Part shown: one piece after another, positions 36,721 to 45,688 of the stretch
Layout: every line of letters starts with the position of its first letter
Numbering within the stretch: the first letter of the stretch is position 1
NCBI RefSeq assembly: GCF_010731635.1
Contig: NZ_AP022583.1
Span: forward strand, 3,968,001 to 4,032,000
DNA length: 64,000 nt
Source of the DNA: Mycobacterium noviomagense
GTDB taxonomy: Bacteria > Actinomycetota > Actinomycetes > Mycobacteriales > Mycobacteriaceae
Reading direction: 5' to 3'
Notes under the pieces: model-generated
What the model saw: the letters and a program-made list of their open reading frames with translations, nothing else
The model's database searches: none
What the model was told of the DNA's origin: nothing
Translations under genes and position numbers: made by a program

Positions 36721-38877
36721 TCACCACCAGCCGGTCGCCGCGGCGATCTGCCGTCCGAGTTCACCGGCCATCGTGCGCATGTAGGTGGCCGACAGGTGGT
36801 GAGCGTCGTGGTAGATCAAGACATTTCCCTCGACGGCGCGGCAGATGTCCGGCCGGCAGATCGCGTCGCTCATGTCCAGCGGTTTGAGCATCGGGAATTG
36901 CTCGACGAAGTCCAGCGTCGGGTTGCGATCCGCCAGCACGTCGGAACGTTTGATTCCGCATGATGTCGCGTTGCCGCCTTTGGCCAGGCAGTCCGCCGGT
37001 TCGAACGGCTGGCCGTCCTTGACCAGCCACGGCGTGTCGCGCATGGCCAGCACCGGAATGTTGTTGTCGGCGAACGTCTGCCAGATCCCGATATAGGTGG
37101 CCGGCATCACGTCGCCGGGTTTGATGTTCCACGGCCGGGTCGACGTCGTGAACACGTAATCGGGTCGGTCGGCGATGAGTTTGGCCATCGTCTTTTGCAC
37201 CCACTCGTGGCACTGCGGGTACGCGGCGTTGTTGCCCATGATCAGCGGGACTTCCTCGGTGGACAGTGGGCAGCCCATCTTGAGGTAGGTGACCACTTTG
37301 AAGTGGTGCATGCGGCCCAGCAGGTCCAGCGCGGTGATCCAGTGTTCGGCGTGCGAGCCGCCGGCCAGCGCGATGGTGCGGGTGGCCCCGGCGTCGCCGT
37401 ACAGGCAATTGATCAGCGCGGGGTTGGTCCAGTCGCTGATGCAGCCGTCTTTCGTCGACAGCGGCAGGTCGTTCTTGGCTTCCAGCACGGTGGGCCGCAT
37501 CCGCAGCTTGGGCACCCGCACCTGCTTGACCAGCGCTCGCGCCCCCGGATAGTCACGCGCGCTGAGCCCGCTGAGCTCTTTGCCGTCGGCGCGCTGCACA
37601 GTGACATGCTCGCGCCAGGTGAACGACGTCGCGGTCAAGGTCACGCCGAGCAGGGCCACCACCGAGCCCAGCGCCATCGTCGGTCGGCGCAGCCGCGTGC
37701 GCCACGGCACGGCCGGCGCCTTCGTGGTGGCCGCTGCCCGATACCGCAGCGGGTCCTCGACGTGGCGCATGGTCAGGTAGGCCAGCACGCCGGAGATCAG
37801 CAGCACCGCAGTGCCCTCCACGAAGTTGGCGCGCCGATGACCGGTATAGACGAGCCAGAAGATCAGCAGCGGCCAGTGCCACAGGTACAGCGAATACGCC
37901 ATGCCGCCGAGCGTCACCAGCGGGCCGGCGGCCATCAGTCGGTTGGGCAGCGGCATCTGCCCGTAGGTGCTGGGGTGCGCGTATCGGTTGGCTCCGGCGA
38001 GGATGAACAGCACGGTTGCAAGGACGGGCACGCATGCCCATGGGCCCGGGAATTCCTTGACCCCGTCGATCAGCGCGCCGCAGGACAGGATCGCTGCCAG
38101 CGCCACCGCGGCGATCAGGCTGCGCAGCCACATCGGCCAGCGGACATAGGGGACCAGCGCGCCGACGAGCGCGCCCAAAAGCAGCTCCCAGGCGCGCGCG
38201 AAACTGTCGTAGTAGGCGATCGCCTGGTTGGCGTGGTGCGCATTGATCGCGTAGACGAACGACGCCACCGTCAACGCGGTGAGCAATATCACGAACAGCG
38301 GCCGCAGCCGGGCACCAAGGGAACGCCGCAGCAAGTAGGCGCAGCCGAACACCAGCGCCAAAAACGCGATATAGAACTGCCCTTGCACGGACATCGACCA
38401 AATGTGCTGCAGCGGGCTGACCGCTTCACCGGCGCGCAGATAGTCGGACGCGGTGTTGGCCAGTTCCCAGTTCTGGTAGTAGCCCAAGCTGGCCAGGCTC
38501 TGGTCGGCAAAGGTTTCCCAGCGCGTCTGTGGCTGGATCAGGATGGTCAGCACTGCGCACGCGGCCAGCACCACCACCAAAGCCGGCAGCAGCCGTCGCA
38601 CCAGCCGGACCACCTCCGGCACCGGCGATAGTGATGACGTCGGATTGAGCGCGGCGCGCAGCACCTTGCCACCGAAGAAGAACCCCGACAGCGCCAAAAA
38701 CACATCGACGCCACCGGAGACGCGGCCGAACCAGACGTGGAACATCGCGACCAGGGCGATGGCGATGCCGCGCAGCCCGTCGAGGTCGTGGCGGTAGAAC
38801 CCTGACTTGCGATCACCCATCGCGACCGGGGCAGGCTCCGAAACGGTAGTCGGGCGGGTCGGGGCTAGGGTCACCAT
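36721..38877 (-). CDS. Membrane acyltransferase-3 with extracytoplasmic SGNH domain (Rv1565c type)
   Basis: A 718-residue OafA-like protein. The first about 400 residues form the acyltransferase-3 domain with ten or eleven membrane helices; the catalytic-type histidine region is FYRHDLDGLRGIAIALVA at helix 1, and SLYLWHWPLLIFW is the late family block. The C-terminal third is an SGNH-type hydrolase fold outside the membrane, with GGSHAEHW for the Ser block and YHDAHHLSATYM for the Asp/His block. Such proteins move acetyl or other short acyl groups onto sugars of the cell surface. The acceptor is unknown. It may be cotranscribed with treX. A TAGATT box 11 bases before the ATG could be its -10. 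Confidence 0.9.
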   Translation of the reverse strand: MVTLAPTRPTTVSEPAPVAMGDRKSGFYRHDLDGLRGIAIALVAMFHVWFGRVSGGVDVFLALSGFFFGGKVLRAALNPTSSLSPVPEVVRLVRRLLPALVVVLAACAVLTILIQPQTRWETFADQSLASLGYYQNWELANTASDYLRAGEAVSPLQHIWSMSVQGQFYIAFLALVFGCAYLLRRSLGARLRPLFVILLTALTVASFVYAINAHHANQAIAYYDSFARAWELLLGALVGALVPYVRWPMWLRSLIAAVALAAILSCGALIDGVKEFPGPWACVPVLATVLFILAGANRYAHPSTYGQMPLPNRLMAAGPLVTLGGMAYSLYLWHWPLLIFWLVYTGHRRANFVEGTAVLLISGVLAYLTMRHVEDPLRYRAAATTKAPAVPWRTRLRRPTMALGSVVALLGVTLTATSFTWREHVTVQRADGKELSGLSARDYPGARALVKQVRVPKLRMRPTVLEAKNDLPLSTKDGCISDWTNPALINCLYGDAGATRTIALAGGSHAEHWITALDLLGRMHHFKVVTYLKMGCPLSTEEVPLIMGNNAAYPQCHEWVQKTMAKLIADRPDYVFTTSTRPWNIKPGDVMPATYIGIWQTFADNNIPVLAMRDTPWLVKDGQPFEPADCLAKGGNATSCGIKRSDVLADRNPTLDFVEQFPMLKPLDMSDAICRPDICRAVEGNVLIYHDAHHLSATYMRTMAGELGRQIAAATGWW

Positions 38878-38909
38878 GATCGACAGACAATCTACCTAAC
38901 CCGGTCCAT

Positions 38910-38973
38910 GGCCGAGCAGACGCTGACGTACCCCAATGTTGGCCCTACCGGGTGAATTTGCGTCCGCTCGGCC
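38910..38973. terminator. Long-stem palindrome after ripD
   Basis: GGCCGAGCAGACG and CGTCCGCTCGGCC pair at 12 of 13 positions around a 38-base loop. Read on the minus strand it starts GCCGAGCGGACGCAAAT seven bases after the ripD stop. The motif GAGC(A/G)GACGCAAA is one I remember as scattered through mycobacterial intergenic regions. A terminator role for ripD is likely. Confidence 0.55.
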
Positions 38974-38979
38974 AGGCGA

Positions 38980-39483
38980 TCAGCCGTCGATGATCCGCGT
39001 CAGATAGGGCGTCATGTTGCTGGTACGCGCCGGGGAAACCGTCACCGCCGGCTCGGTGGCCTCGACCATCTGCCCGTTGCCCAAGTAGATCGCGACACTC
39101 TGGGTGCCGCCCGGGCCGTAGCAGATCAAGTCGCCGGGGCGTGCCTGCGCGGGCGGCACCTTGCGGCCGACGTTGCACTGCTCGCCAGAGGTCCGCGGCA
39201 TCTTGATGCCTGCACCGGCGAAGGCGTACTGGACCAGGCCGGAGGCGTCGAACCCGACGGTGTTGGCATGGATCCCGGTGCCGCGCGTGGGCCCTGCGAC
39301 GTTGCCTCCGCCATAGAGGTAGGGCACCCCGCGCTGGGAAAGTGCCCGCTGGATCACGTAGTTGATGGCCTGCTGCTGGCTGGCTGACACGACGTTCGTG
39401 TCAGCGGCCGCCAGACCCGGCGTGACCACGAACGGAGCGGCCAACACGGCCGCACCGATCGCGGCGGCGTAGCTGCGCTTCAT
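38980..39483 (-). CDS. ripD: Secreted NlpC/P60-fold peptidoglycan-binding protein RipD, catalytically dead
   Basis: A 167-residue exported protein with a signal peptide (MKRSYAAAIG to about residue 27, cut after AAA or similar). The NlpC/P60 domain keeps its fold blocks (GVPYLYGGG, ARPGDLICYG, VAIYLGNGQMVE), but the catalytic cysteine is Ala80 (GFDASGL) and the catalytic histidine is Ser129 (TQSVAIYLG). M. tuberculosis RipD (Rv1566c) has the same replacements and binds peptidoglycan without cutting it. Unlike that 230-residue protein, this one stops right after the domain and lacks the long Pro-Val-Gln-Ala repeat tail. A GAGGTGGAG ribosome site precedes the ATG. Confidence 0.92.
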   Translation of the reverse strand: MKRSYAAAIGAAVLAAPFVVTPGLAAADTNVVSASQQQAINYVIQRALSQRGVPYLYGGGNVAGPTRGTGIHANTVGFDASGLVQYAFAGAGIKMPRTSGEQCNVGRKVPPAQARPGDLICYGPGGTQSVAIYLGNGQMVEATEPAVTVSPARTSNMTPYLTRIIDG

Positions 39484-39716
39484 TCGACTCCACCTCTCTC
39501 TCGGCGTCAGCGCGTTCGAATGTCGCGCTGCCCGCCGTCACTGCAGTAACAACAGTCACTACAGACACTTTGACAACGAAAGCGCGAGGGTGCCATAGCT
39601 GGGTGGCTCCACACAGGATTTTTTGCCGGACCGTGACCGAAGAGTGACCGCTGGCAGACCATCGCCGAATTACTCGCGCGCGGTTGTGATTTCGGTCTCG
39701 TATCTTTTTGGCGAGG
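39484..39716. promoter_or_regulatory. Upstream region of ripD
   Basis: This 233-bp gap carries the ripD promoter on the minus strand. A direct repeat, GTCACTGCAG (39537-39546) and GTCACTACAG (39555-39564), is spaced 18 bp start to start and could be an activator site. The part next to the following gene contains a short T-run (39612-39618) but no clear hairpin or open frame with coding character. Confidence 0.35.
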
Positions 39717-40100
39717 TCAGCCCGAATAGTGTTCGCTGAATGCGGTCAGCACCGAGCCGGCGACCGAGCTGACGGCGACGATGCCGATCGCCAGCAGCGG
39801 CCAGAAGAACATGTACCAGCCCTTCACCAGCGACACGAACGGGCCGATGACCGCCGCGGCACACGCCGCGCCGAGACCGCCCCACACCACCGGGTAGATC
39901 CAGTAATTGATTCCGAAAGGCGCCGGCGGGCAACTATCCGCCGCACATATGTCGTCGGTGAACCCGTACAACCGCGCCGGCCACGTCGTCGTGGTGGCCA
40001 CGGCAACGGCCACCGCCCAAATCGCCACCGTGCAGATCACGTCCCACAGCTCAAGTCGCAGCCGTGGACGTTCCGAGTCACGATCGCGGGGCTGGGTCAC
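39717..40100 (-). CDS. Small membrane protein, Rv1567c type
   Basis: A protein of about 127 residues with three hydrophobic segments (roughly residues 22-38, 65-85 and 92-115) and a polar, charged N terminus. Between helices 1 and 2 lies a loop with two cysteines ([13 protein letters not shown]) that could form a disulfide outside the membrane. It corresponds in place and type to M. tuberculosis Rv1567c; function unknown. The frame is open to a TTG at 40109; GTG 40100 is preferred because GGGAAG lies 11 bases upstream rather than two. It is divergent from bioA. Confidence 0.65.
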   Translation of the reverse strand: MTQPRDRDSERPRLRLELWDVICTVAIWAVAVAVATTTTWPARLYGFTDDICAADSCPPAPFGINYWIYPVVWGGLGAACAAAVIGPFVSLVKGWYMFFWPLLAIGIVAVSSVAGSVLTAFSEHYSG

Positions 40101-40161
40101 GCTGGTCAATGCTTCCCGATGGGCTGTGGTTCTGCGACCGATGGCCCCGGACTCGCTGGAT

Positions 40162-40167
40162 TACGCT
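40162..40167 (+). promoter_or_regulatory. Probable -10 box of bioA
   Basis: TACGCT fits TANNNT and ends eight bases before the bioA ATG; no ribosome site is present. This supports the start at 40176 over upstream in-frame codons. Confidence 0.45.
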
Positions 40168-40175
40168 CGGTCTTC

Positions 40176-41480
40176 ATGGCTGCGTCTGCTTCGAGGTTGA
40201 CCCCCGAGCAGATCAGCGCGATCGACGCCGCCCACCTCTGGCATCCCTACAGCACGATCGGCGCCGAGACCGTGCCGCCGGTGGTGGCGGTCGGCGCGCA
40301 CGGCGCTTGGCTGACGCTGATCCGCGACGGCAAGCCGATCAGGGTGCTCGACGCGATGAGCTCGTGGTGGACCGCGATCCACGGCCACGGGCATCCGGTT
40401 CTCGACGCCGCGCTGACCGCGCAGCTGGACACGATGAACCACGTCATGTTCGGCGGCCTGACCCATGAGCCGGCGGCCCGGCTCGCACAGCTGCTCGTCG
40501 ACATCACCCCGCCCGGGCTGGAGACGGTCTTCTTCTGCGACTCCGGCTCGGTGTCGGTGGAGGTCGCGGTGAAGATGGCGCTGCAGTATTGGCGCAGCCG
40601 CGGCCGGTACGGCAAGAAGCGGCTGATGACCTGGCGCGGGGGCTACCACGGCGACACCTTCACCCCGATGAGCATCTGTGACCCCGACGGCGGGATGCAT
40701 TCGCTGTGGACCGACGTGCTGGCTTCCCAGGTGTTCGCTCCGCAGGTGCCCCGCCACTACGACGCGCACTACAGCGCGGTGTTCGAGACCCAGCTCGCCG
40801 AGCATGCCGACGAACTGGCAGCCGTGGTGGTCGAACCGGTCGTGCAGGGCGCGGGTGGTATGCGCTTCCACGACACCCGCTACCTGGTCGACCTGCGAGA
40901 CATGTGCCGGCGGCATGGCGTCTTGCTGATCTTCGACGAGATCGCCACCGGTTTCGGGCGCACCGGAGCGCTGTTCGCGGCCGACCACGCCCAGGTCAGC
41001 CCCGACATCATGTGTGTGGGCAAGGCGCTCACCGGCGGCTATCTGAGCCTGGCCGCCACGCTGTGCACCACCGAGATCGCCCACACGATCAGCTCCGGTG
41101 CGGCCGGCGCCCTGATGCACGGACCCACCTTCATGGCCAACCCGTTGGCCTGCGCGGTCTCGGTCGCCAGCGTCGAGCTGCTGTTGCAGCAGGACTGGCG
41201 TTCTGCGGTCGCCGCGATCAGCGCCGGGCTGTCCGCGGGCCTGGAGCCCGCGCGGGCCCTGACCGGCGTGAGCGACGTGCGGGTGTGCGGCGCGATCGGC
41301 GTCATCGAATGCGCCCGGCCGGTCGATCTGGCCGTCGCCACTCCGGCCGCCCTGGACCACGGCGTATGGCTACGGCCGTTTCGCAACCTGGTCTATGCGA
41401 TGCCGCCGTTCATCTGCGGGGCCGACGAGATCGCCCAGATCACCTCGGCGATGGTCCAGGTCGCCCGCCTCGTTGGCTAG
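40176..41480 (+). CDS. bioA: Adenosylmethionine-8-amino-7-oxononanoate aminotransferase
   Basis: A 434-residue class III PLP aminotransferase that makes 7,8-diaminopelargonic acid in biotin synthesis using SAM as amino donor. The PLP lysine is Lys283 (CVGKALTGG), the same number as in the M. tuberculosis enzyme, and the PLP-phosphate block [10 protein letters not shown] and the substrate block [14 protein letters not shown] are intact. The frame continues upstream to 39708, but ATG 40176 gives the family N terminus ([13 protein letters not shown]). It is followed after 122 bp by bioF; a dispersed repeat fills part of that gap. Confidence 0.96.
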   Translation: MAASASRLTPEQISAIDAAHLWHPYSTIGAETVPPVVAVGAHGAWLTLIRDGKPIRVLDAMSSWWTAIHGHGHPVLDAALTAQLDTMNHVMFGGLTHEPAARLAQLLVDITPPGLETVFFCDSGSVSVEVAVKMALQYWRSRGRYGKKRLMTWRGGYHGDTFTPMSICDPDGGMHSLWTDVLASQVFAPQVPRHYDAHYSAVFETQLAEHADELAAVVVEPVVQGAGGMRFHDTRYLVDLRDMCRRHGVLLIFDEIATGFGRTGALFAADHAQVSPDIMCVGKALTGGYLSLAATLCTTEIAHTISSGAAGALMHGPTFMANPLACAVSVASVELLLQQDWRSAVAAISAGLSAGLEPARALTGVSDVRVCGAIGVIECARPVDLAVATPAALDHGVWLRPFRNLVYAMPPFICGADEIAQITSAMVQVARLVG

Positions 41481-41482
41481 CA

Positions 41483-41529
41483 GTGGCGACCCGCTGTGCC
41501 CGGCTTTCAGCCGCCCTCGCGATCGCCAC
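41483..41529 (+). repeat. Dispersed repeat, copy 1 (bioA-bioF gap)
   Basis: A 47-base unit beginning GTGGCGACCCGCTG immediately after the bioA stop. A second copy, inverted and about 90 percent identical by eye, lies at 59059-59103 inside the 3' end of hisC. Both contain GCCCGGCTTT followed by GCCGC and a terminal CCAC. Confidence 0.65.
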
Positions 41530-41602
41530 GGGGTTTGATGGCGAGGCTCGCTCCTCGCGCCGTTCCGGCGCTCGTCGTCGCCCCATTAGGCTGAACGCCG
41601 AT

Positions 41603-42757
41603 ATGACTCAGGCTGAGACCGACACGTCACCGCTGGCCTGGCTCGATGCGGTGGAAGAGCAGCGCCGAGAAGCCGGGCTGCGGCGCTCGCTGCGGCCACG
41701 CCCGGCGGTGGCTACCGAGCTGGACCTGGCCTCTAACGACTACCTCGGTTTGTCCCAGCATCCCGACGTCATCGACGGCGGGGTGCAGGCGCTGCGCACC
41801 TGGGGCGCCGGTTCCACCGGTTCACGGCTGGTCACCGGCGACACCGAGCTGCACCAGGAACTCGAGGCGACGCTGGCCGAATTCGTCGGCGCCGCAACGG
41901 GTTTGGTGTTCTCATCGGGATACACCGCCAATCTCGGCGCGGTGGTGGGGTTGTCGGGTCCGGACTCGCTGCTGGTGTCGGATGCCTATTCGCACGCCTC
42001 GCTGGTCGATGCCTGCCGACTGTCGCGGGCCCGGGTGGTGGTGACGCCACACCGCGACGTCGACGCCGCGGAGGCGGCGTTGGCCTCGCGGGACGAGGAG
42101 CGCGCGGTCGTCGTCACCGACTCGGTGTTTTCCGCCGACGGCGCGCTGGCGCCGCTGCAGCAGTTGCACGAGGTGTGTCGGCGACACCGCGCCCTGCTCA
42201 TCGTCGACGAAGCCCACGGTCTGGGTGTGCGCGGTGCCGGCGGGCGAGGCCTGCTGCACGAGTGCGGGTTGGCCGGGATGTCCGACGTCGTGATGACGAC
42301 GACGCTGTCCAAGGCGCTCGGCAGCCAAGGTGGGGTGGTGCTGGGATCGGCCGCGGTGCGGGATCACCTGATCGACGCCGCCCGGTCGTTCATCTTCGAC
42401 ACCGGCCTGGCGCCCGCCGCAGTGGGCGCGGCACTGGCGGCGCTGCGTGTGCTGGCGGCTGAACCGTGGCGGCCGGAGGCGGTGCTGCGGCATGCCCGCT
42501 TCTTGGCCGAGATCTGCGACGTGCCGCAGGTGCCGGAGTCGGCGGTCGTGTCGGTGATCCTCGGCGACCCGGAGGTGGCGGTGGCGGCGGCGACCGCCTG
42601 CCTGGACGCCGGGGTGCGGGTGGGCTGCTTCCGGCCGCCGACCGTGCCGGCCGGGACGTCGCGGCTGCGGCTCACCGCGCGGGCGTCGTTGGATCGCGAC
42701 GAGCTCGCACTGGCCGAGAAGGTGCTGACCGGCGTGCTGTCCGTGGCACGGCGGTGA
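41603..42757 (+). CDS. bioF: 8-amino-7-oxononanoate synthase
   Basis: A 384-residue PLP enzyme of the alpha-oxoamine synthase family that joins pimeloyl thioester and alanine. The PLP lysine is Lys237 in [12 protein letters not shown] and the aspartate that binds the pyridine ring is in [12 protein letters not shown]. The long open frame begins at 40706 inside bioA, but ATG 41603 starts the protein family. A TAGGCT box ten bases upstream may give bioF its own promoter separate from bioA. The stop overlaps bioD by four bases. Confidence 0.95.
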   Translation: MTQAETDTSPLAWLDAVEEQRREAGLRRSLRPRPAVATELDLASNDYLGLSQHPDVIDGGVQALRTWGAGSTGSRLVTGDTELHQELEATLAEFVGAATGLVFSSGYTANLGAVVGLSGPDSLLVSDAYSHASLVDACRLSRARVVVTPHRDVDAAEAALASRDEERAVVVTDSVFSADGALAPLQQLHEVCRRHRALLIVDEAHGLGVRGAGGRGLLHECGLAGMSDVVMTTTLSKALGSQGGVVLGSAAVRDHLIDAARSFIFDTGLAPAAVGAALAALRVLAAEPWRPEAVLRHARFLAEICDVPQVPESAVVSVILGDPEVAVAAATACLDAGVRVGCFRPPTVPAGTSRLRLTARASLDRDELALAEKVLTGVLSVARR

Positions 42758-43434
42758 CGATCCTGGTCGTAACCGGCACCGACACCGGAGTTGGCAAGAC
42801 GGTCGCGTGTGCGGCGCTGGCCTGCCACGCGCGGCAAGCCGGCGTCGACGTGGCGGTGTGCAAACCGGTGCAGACCGGAACCGATACCGGCGACGACGAC
42901 CTCGCCGACGTGGCCCGGTTGTCCGGGGTCACCGAGCTGGCCGGACTAGCCCGCTATCCGCAGCCGTTGGCCCCCGTGGCCGCCGCCCATAACGCCGGCA
43001 TGAGCCTGCCGACTGGTGACGAGATCGTCGCGCTGGTCCGCGGCATCGATCGCCCGGCACGGTTGACCCTGGTCGAAGGCGCCGGCGGGCTGCTGGTCGA
43101 GCTGGCGCGACACGGCATCACCTTGCGCGACCTCGCCGTCGAGCTGGCCGCTGCGGTGCTGGTCGTCGCCCGCGCCGAGCTGGGCACCCTCAACCACACT
43201 GCGCTGACTCTGGAAGCCCTTGCTGCACAAGGCCTTTCGTGTGACGGACTGGTGATTGGCAGCTGGCCGGCTCGCCCCGAGGCTGTGCACACCTTCAATC
43301 GGTGCGCGCTGGCGAAGCTGGCAGTAGTGCGGGCCGTGCTGCCTGCCGGGGCCGGGGCGATGGGCGCCGCGGATTTCGCCGCGATGAGCGCGCGAGCATT
43401 CGACCCGGACTGGGTGAGCGCGCTGGTCGGCTGA
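42754..43434 (+). CDS. bioD: Dethiobiotin synthetase
   Basis: A 226-residue P-loop ATPase that closes the ureido ring of dethiobiotin with CO2. The Walker A loop is GTDTGVGKT at residues 8-16, the substrate lysine is in [10 protein letters not shown], and the family block [11 protein letters not shown] is present. GTG 42754 overlaps the bioF stop (GTGA), and its own stop overlaps the next gene by one base (TGATG), so bioF, bioD and the phosphoesterase gene are translationally coupled. Confidence 0.95.
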   Translation: MTILVVTGTDTGVGKTVACAALACHARQAGVDVAVCKPVQTGTDTGDDDLADVARLSGVTELAGLARYPQPLAPVAAAHNAGMSLPTGDEIVALVRGIDRPARLTLVEGAGGLLVELARHGITLRDLAVELAAAVLVVARAELGTLNHTALTLEALAAQGLSCDGLVIGSWPARPEAVHTFNRCALAKLAVVRAVLPAGAGAMGAADFAAMSARAFDPDWVSALVG

Positions 43435-43943
43435 TGGTTCACTCGATCGAGCTGGTCTTCGACGACGGCACCGAGGCGGCGATCCGCCGCATCTGGAACG
43501 ACCTTGCCGCCGCGGGCATCCCCAGCCAGGCGCCGGCCAGCCGCCCGCACGCGACCATGGCAGTGGCCGAGCGCATCGAGCCCGAGGTCGACGCACTGCT
43601 GGCGCCGGTAGTTCACCAGCTGCCGCGAGACTGCACCATCGGTGCGCCAGTGGTGTTCGGGCGGGCCAAGGTGGTGCTCGCCCGGCTGGTCGTGCCCACG
43701 ACGCAGCTGCTGTCGGTGCACGCGGAGGTGCACCGGCTGTGCCTGCCGCATATGGCGCCCAGCCCCATGGCCAACAGCACGCCCGGCAACTGGACCGCCC
43801 ATATCACGATGGCCCGCCGGGTGGGTGGCGCCCAGCTGGGACGGGCGTTGCGCATCGTCGGCCGGCCATCCGAAATCGCTGGCAGCATTACCGGTTTGCG
43901 CCGCTGGGACGGAAACAAGAAGGCCGAGTATCTAATCGGCTGA
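43434..43943 (+). CDS. 2H phosphoesterase superfamily protein (2'-5' RNA ligase-like, Rv1571 type)
   Basis: A 169-residue protein with the two HxT motifs that define 2H phosphoesterases: His39-Ala-Thr41 (RPHATMAVAE) and His123-Ile-Thr125 (WTAHITMARR), about 85 residues apart as usual. Members hydrolyse or form 2'-5' or cyclic phosphodiester bonds in RNA or nucleotides. It is the orthologue of Rv1571, annotated only as conserved hypothetical. Its ATG overlaps the bioD stop by one base, which ties its expression to biotin synthesis; no direct role in that pathway is known. It converges on the membrane operon seven bases away. Confidence 0.8.
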   Translation: MVHSIELVFDDGTEAAIRRIWNDLAAAGIPSQAPASRPHATMAVAERIEPEVDALLAPVVHQLPRDCTIGAPVVFGRAKVVLARLVVPTTQLLSVHAEVHRLCLPHMAPSPMANSTPGNWTAHITMARRVGGAQLGRALRIVGRPSEIAGSITGLRRWDGNKKAEYLIG

Positions 43944-43949
43944 CGCCGA

Positions 43950-45317
43950 CTATCCGCCGAACAGCAGATACAAACCGGTGAACGTGTAGCTGACCATGAC
44001 CAGCATCATCGTGAGCTGGCCGGTGAGTTGGTGACCCGCCGGCAGCAGCCGAAGGGCTCGGTCGTGGGCCGCGATGACCGCGACGATGTGACCGACGACC
44101 ACGCATGTCACCTTGATGCCCGCCAATACCGACGGGTGCATGGACAGCACATAGGCGACGTGCAGATGCGCCAGCCCCAGCACGTTCCAGCCCCGGCCGA
44201 ACGGGTCGGCGAGCGCGAAGACGGCCCGCTGGCCCCGCTCGACCAAATACGACAGATAGTGGGCGAAGATGTAGCCCACCACGATAGGGATCAGCGAGTG
44301 CGCCATCTGGCCAGGCAGCGCTCGGCGCTGCTCGCGGTCGACGCCGCCGGTGGCACGCGCGGCAAGCGAAAAGGTCAGCGCCACAACGGAAATGAACACC
44401 AACAACCCGATGCTGCGCAACACCGACGACGACACCGTCGGTGGCACCGCATGGGCGGCGCGCTCCAGTCCGTCGGCGAAGTTGCGCCACGTCGGTGAGG
44501 CCGAGTAGCTGTCGAATGCGGTCGACCCCAGCAGCACAGCCAGCATCGCGACGACCCCGGGCCGAACCGGCAGCGACGGCAGGTGGTCGAACGGGTTGCC
44601 GATGACGATCTGCCCGGAGACCGCGTTACGGCGAAACGGCGACAGCCGTGACACCGCCATGCTGTACACCCCGAACGGGTCGACCCGGGCCAGCCACCGC
44701 TGCCCGCACAGCCACGCCCCGGCCAGCAGCACCACCGTGTACACCAGCAGCCACGCCTTGACCGCGGGCAGTGATGCCGAGTTAGGGCTGGCCAGCTCCA
44801 TCCACACGAACGCAAACAGCCCCACGGCAGCCGGGCGATATCCCCAGCTTTCCGGATACGACAGTCGCGGCCGACGCAAGCGCTGCGGCGTGATGCACTG
44901 CAGCAGCAGATACACCGTGCGGACGGGGGAGAGCACCCGCCACACGGGTCCGAACAGCAGCGACAGCGCTACCAGGCCCACCCACAGCAGCACGTAGAAC
45001 GCCCCGAGCATGGCATTGTTCGGGGTTTGCGGACCGAGCACCCCGGCCAGCACCACCCACACCGCGAACACCAGCGCCACCGCGGCCGCCACCGCGCGGG
45101 TGACGCGGGCGTCGACCAGGGCGGTGATCACCTCCGGCAGCGGGCGGCCCGGCTTATCCGGGTCGAATCGCGGCTTTCGCCACGCGAACGCCACCAAAGC
45201 GAACGTGAACGTCAGCGCCCACGCCGCACCCACCACCGCGTAGGCGTAGGGCACCGGCAGATCGCTCGACCCGCCCAGACCATGCGCCAGTAGGTCAGTG
45301 GCGCCGGCCGCCCTCAC
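43950..45317 (-). CDS. Polytopic membrane protein of the type annotated as fenitrothion hydrolase; function unknown
   Basis: A 455-residue protein with about ten hydrophobic helices and no soluble domain. It resembles actinobacterial proteins that databases label fenitrothion hydrolase, a name transferred from a distant organophosphate enzyme; I treat the function as unknown. Histidines are concentrated in the C-terminal helices and loops: GQMAHSLIPIV, FAHYLSYLVERGQ, GLAHLHVAYVL, SMHPSVL, VVGHIVAVIAAHDRA. Such intramembrane histidines suggest haem or copper binding. The GTG start at 45317 overlaps the stop of the cupredoxin-like lipoprotein by four bases, so the two are made together. It is the last gene of the leftward operon. 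Confidence 0.7.
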   Translation of the reverse strand: MRAAGATDLLAHGLGGSSDLPVPYAYAVVGAAWALTFTFALVAFAWRKPRFDPDKPGRPLPEVITALVDARVTRAVAAAVALVFAVWVVLAGVLGPQTPNNAMLGAFYVLLWVGLVALSLLFGPVWRVLSPVRTVYLLLQCITPQRLRRPRLSYPESWGYRPAAVGLFAFVWMELASPNSASLPAVKAWLLVYTVVLLAGAWLCGQRWLARVDPFGVYSMAVSRLSPFRRNAVSGQIVIGNPFDHLPSLPVRPGVVAMLAVLLGSTAFDSYSASPTWRNFADGLERAAHAVPPTVSSSVLRSIGLLVFISVVALTFSLAARATGGVDREQRRALPGQMAHSLIPIVVGYIFAHYLSYLVERGQRAVFALADPFGRGWNVLGLAHLHVAYVLSMHPSVLAGIKVTCVVVGHIVAVIAAHDRALRLLPAGHQLTGQLTMMLVMVSYTFTGLYLLFGG

Positions 45318-45688
45318 GGGCGCACTTGGATTGTCGCGATCGTGCGGTCCAGGTGGTGTAGCTCGACTTCCACGTTGCCGGGGACGTCGACCTTGAATTC
45401 GAACTTCTGGTTGGGCGCTGCCGCGATCTGGAACTTGTGATCGGGCGACGAATGCACGTGCAGCTCGTCGGAGGCGTCACTGGTGACGTCGAAGGTGATC
45501 GGCGCGCCGACCTTGGCCTCGAACGTGGCATTGGTCGGCGTCACTTGACCCTTGCTGATGGTGACGTTGACCACGAGGGCACTCGGCGGCCCACCCTTGT
45601 TGGACGAACCGGCGCACCCGACCAGGCCCCAGATCAGCGTCGCGGCTGCGGCCGTAATGAGCGCCCCGCGAATCGCTTTCGCCAGCAT
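45314..45688 (-). CDS. Cupredoxin-like lipoprotein
   Basis: A 124-residue exported lipoprotein. The signal peptide (residues 1-24) ends in the lipobox LVGC with Cys25, followed by a Gly-Ser-Asn linker. The rest is a single beta-rich domain of cupredoxin type. Possible copper ligands are His77, His79 and His84 (ELHVHSSPDH) and His111-His112 near the C terminus (VELHHLDRTI); no cysteine ligand is present, so it would not be a classic blue copper site. The ATG at 45688 overlaps the stop of the upstream membrane gene by one base. It probably sits on the outer face of the plasma membrane beside its two polytopic partners. Confidence 0.75.
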   Translation of the reverse strand: MLAKAIRGALITAAAATLIWGLVGCAGSSNKGGPPSALVVNVTISKGQVTPTNATFEAKVGAPITFDVTSDASDELHVHSSPDHKFQIAAAPNQKFEFKVDVPGNVEVELHHLDRTIATIQVRP

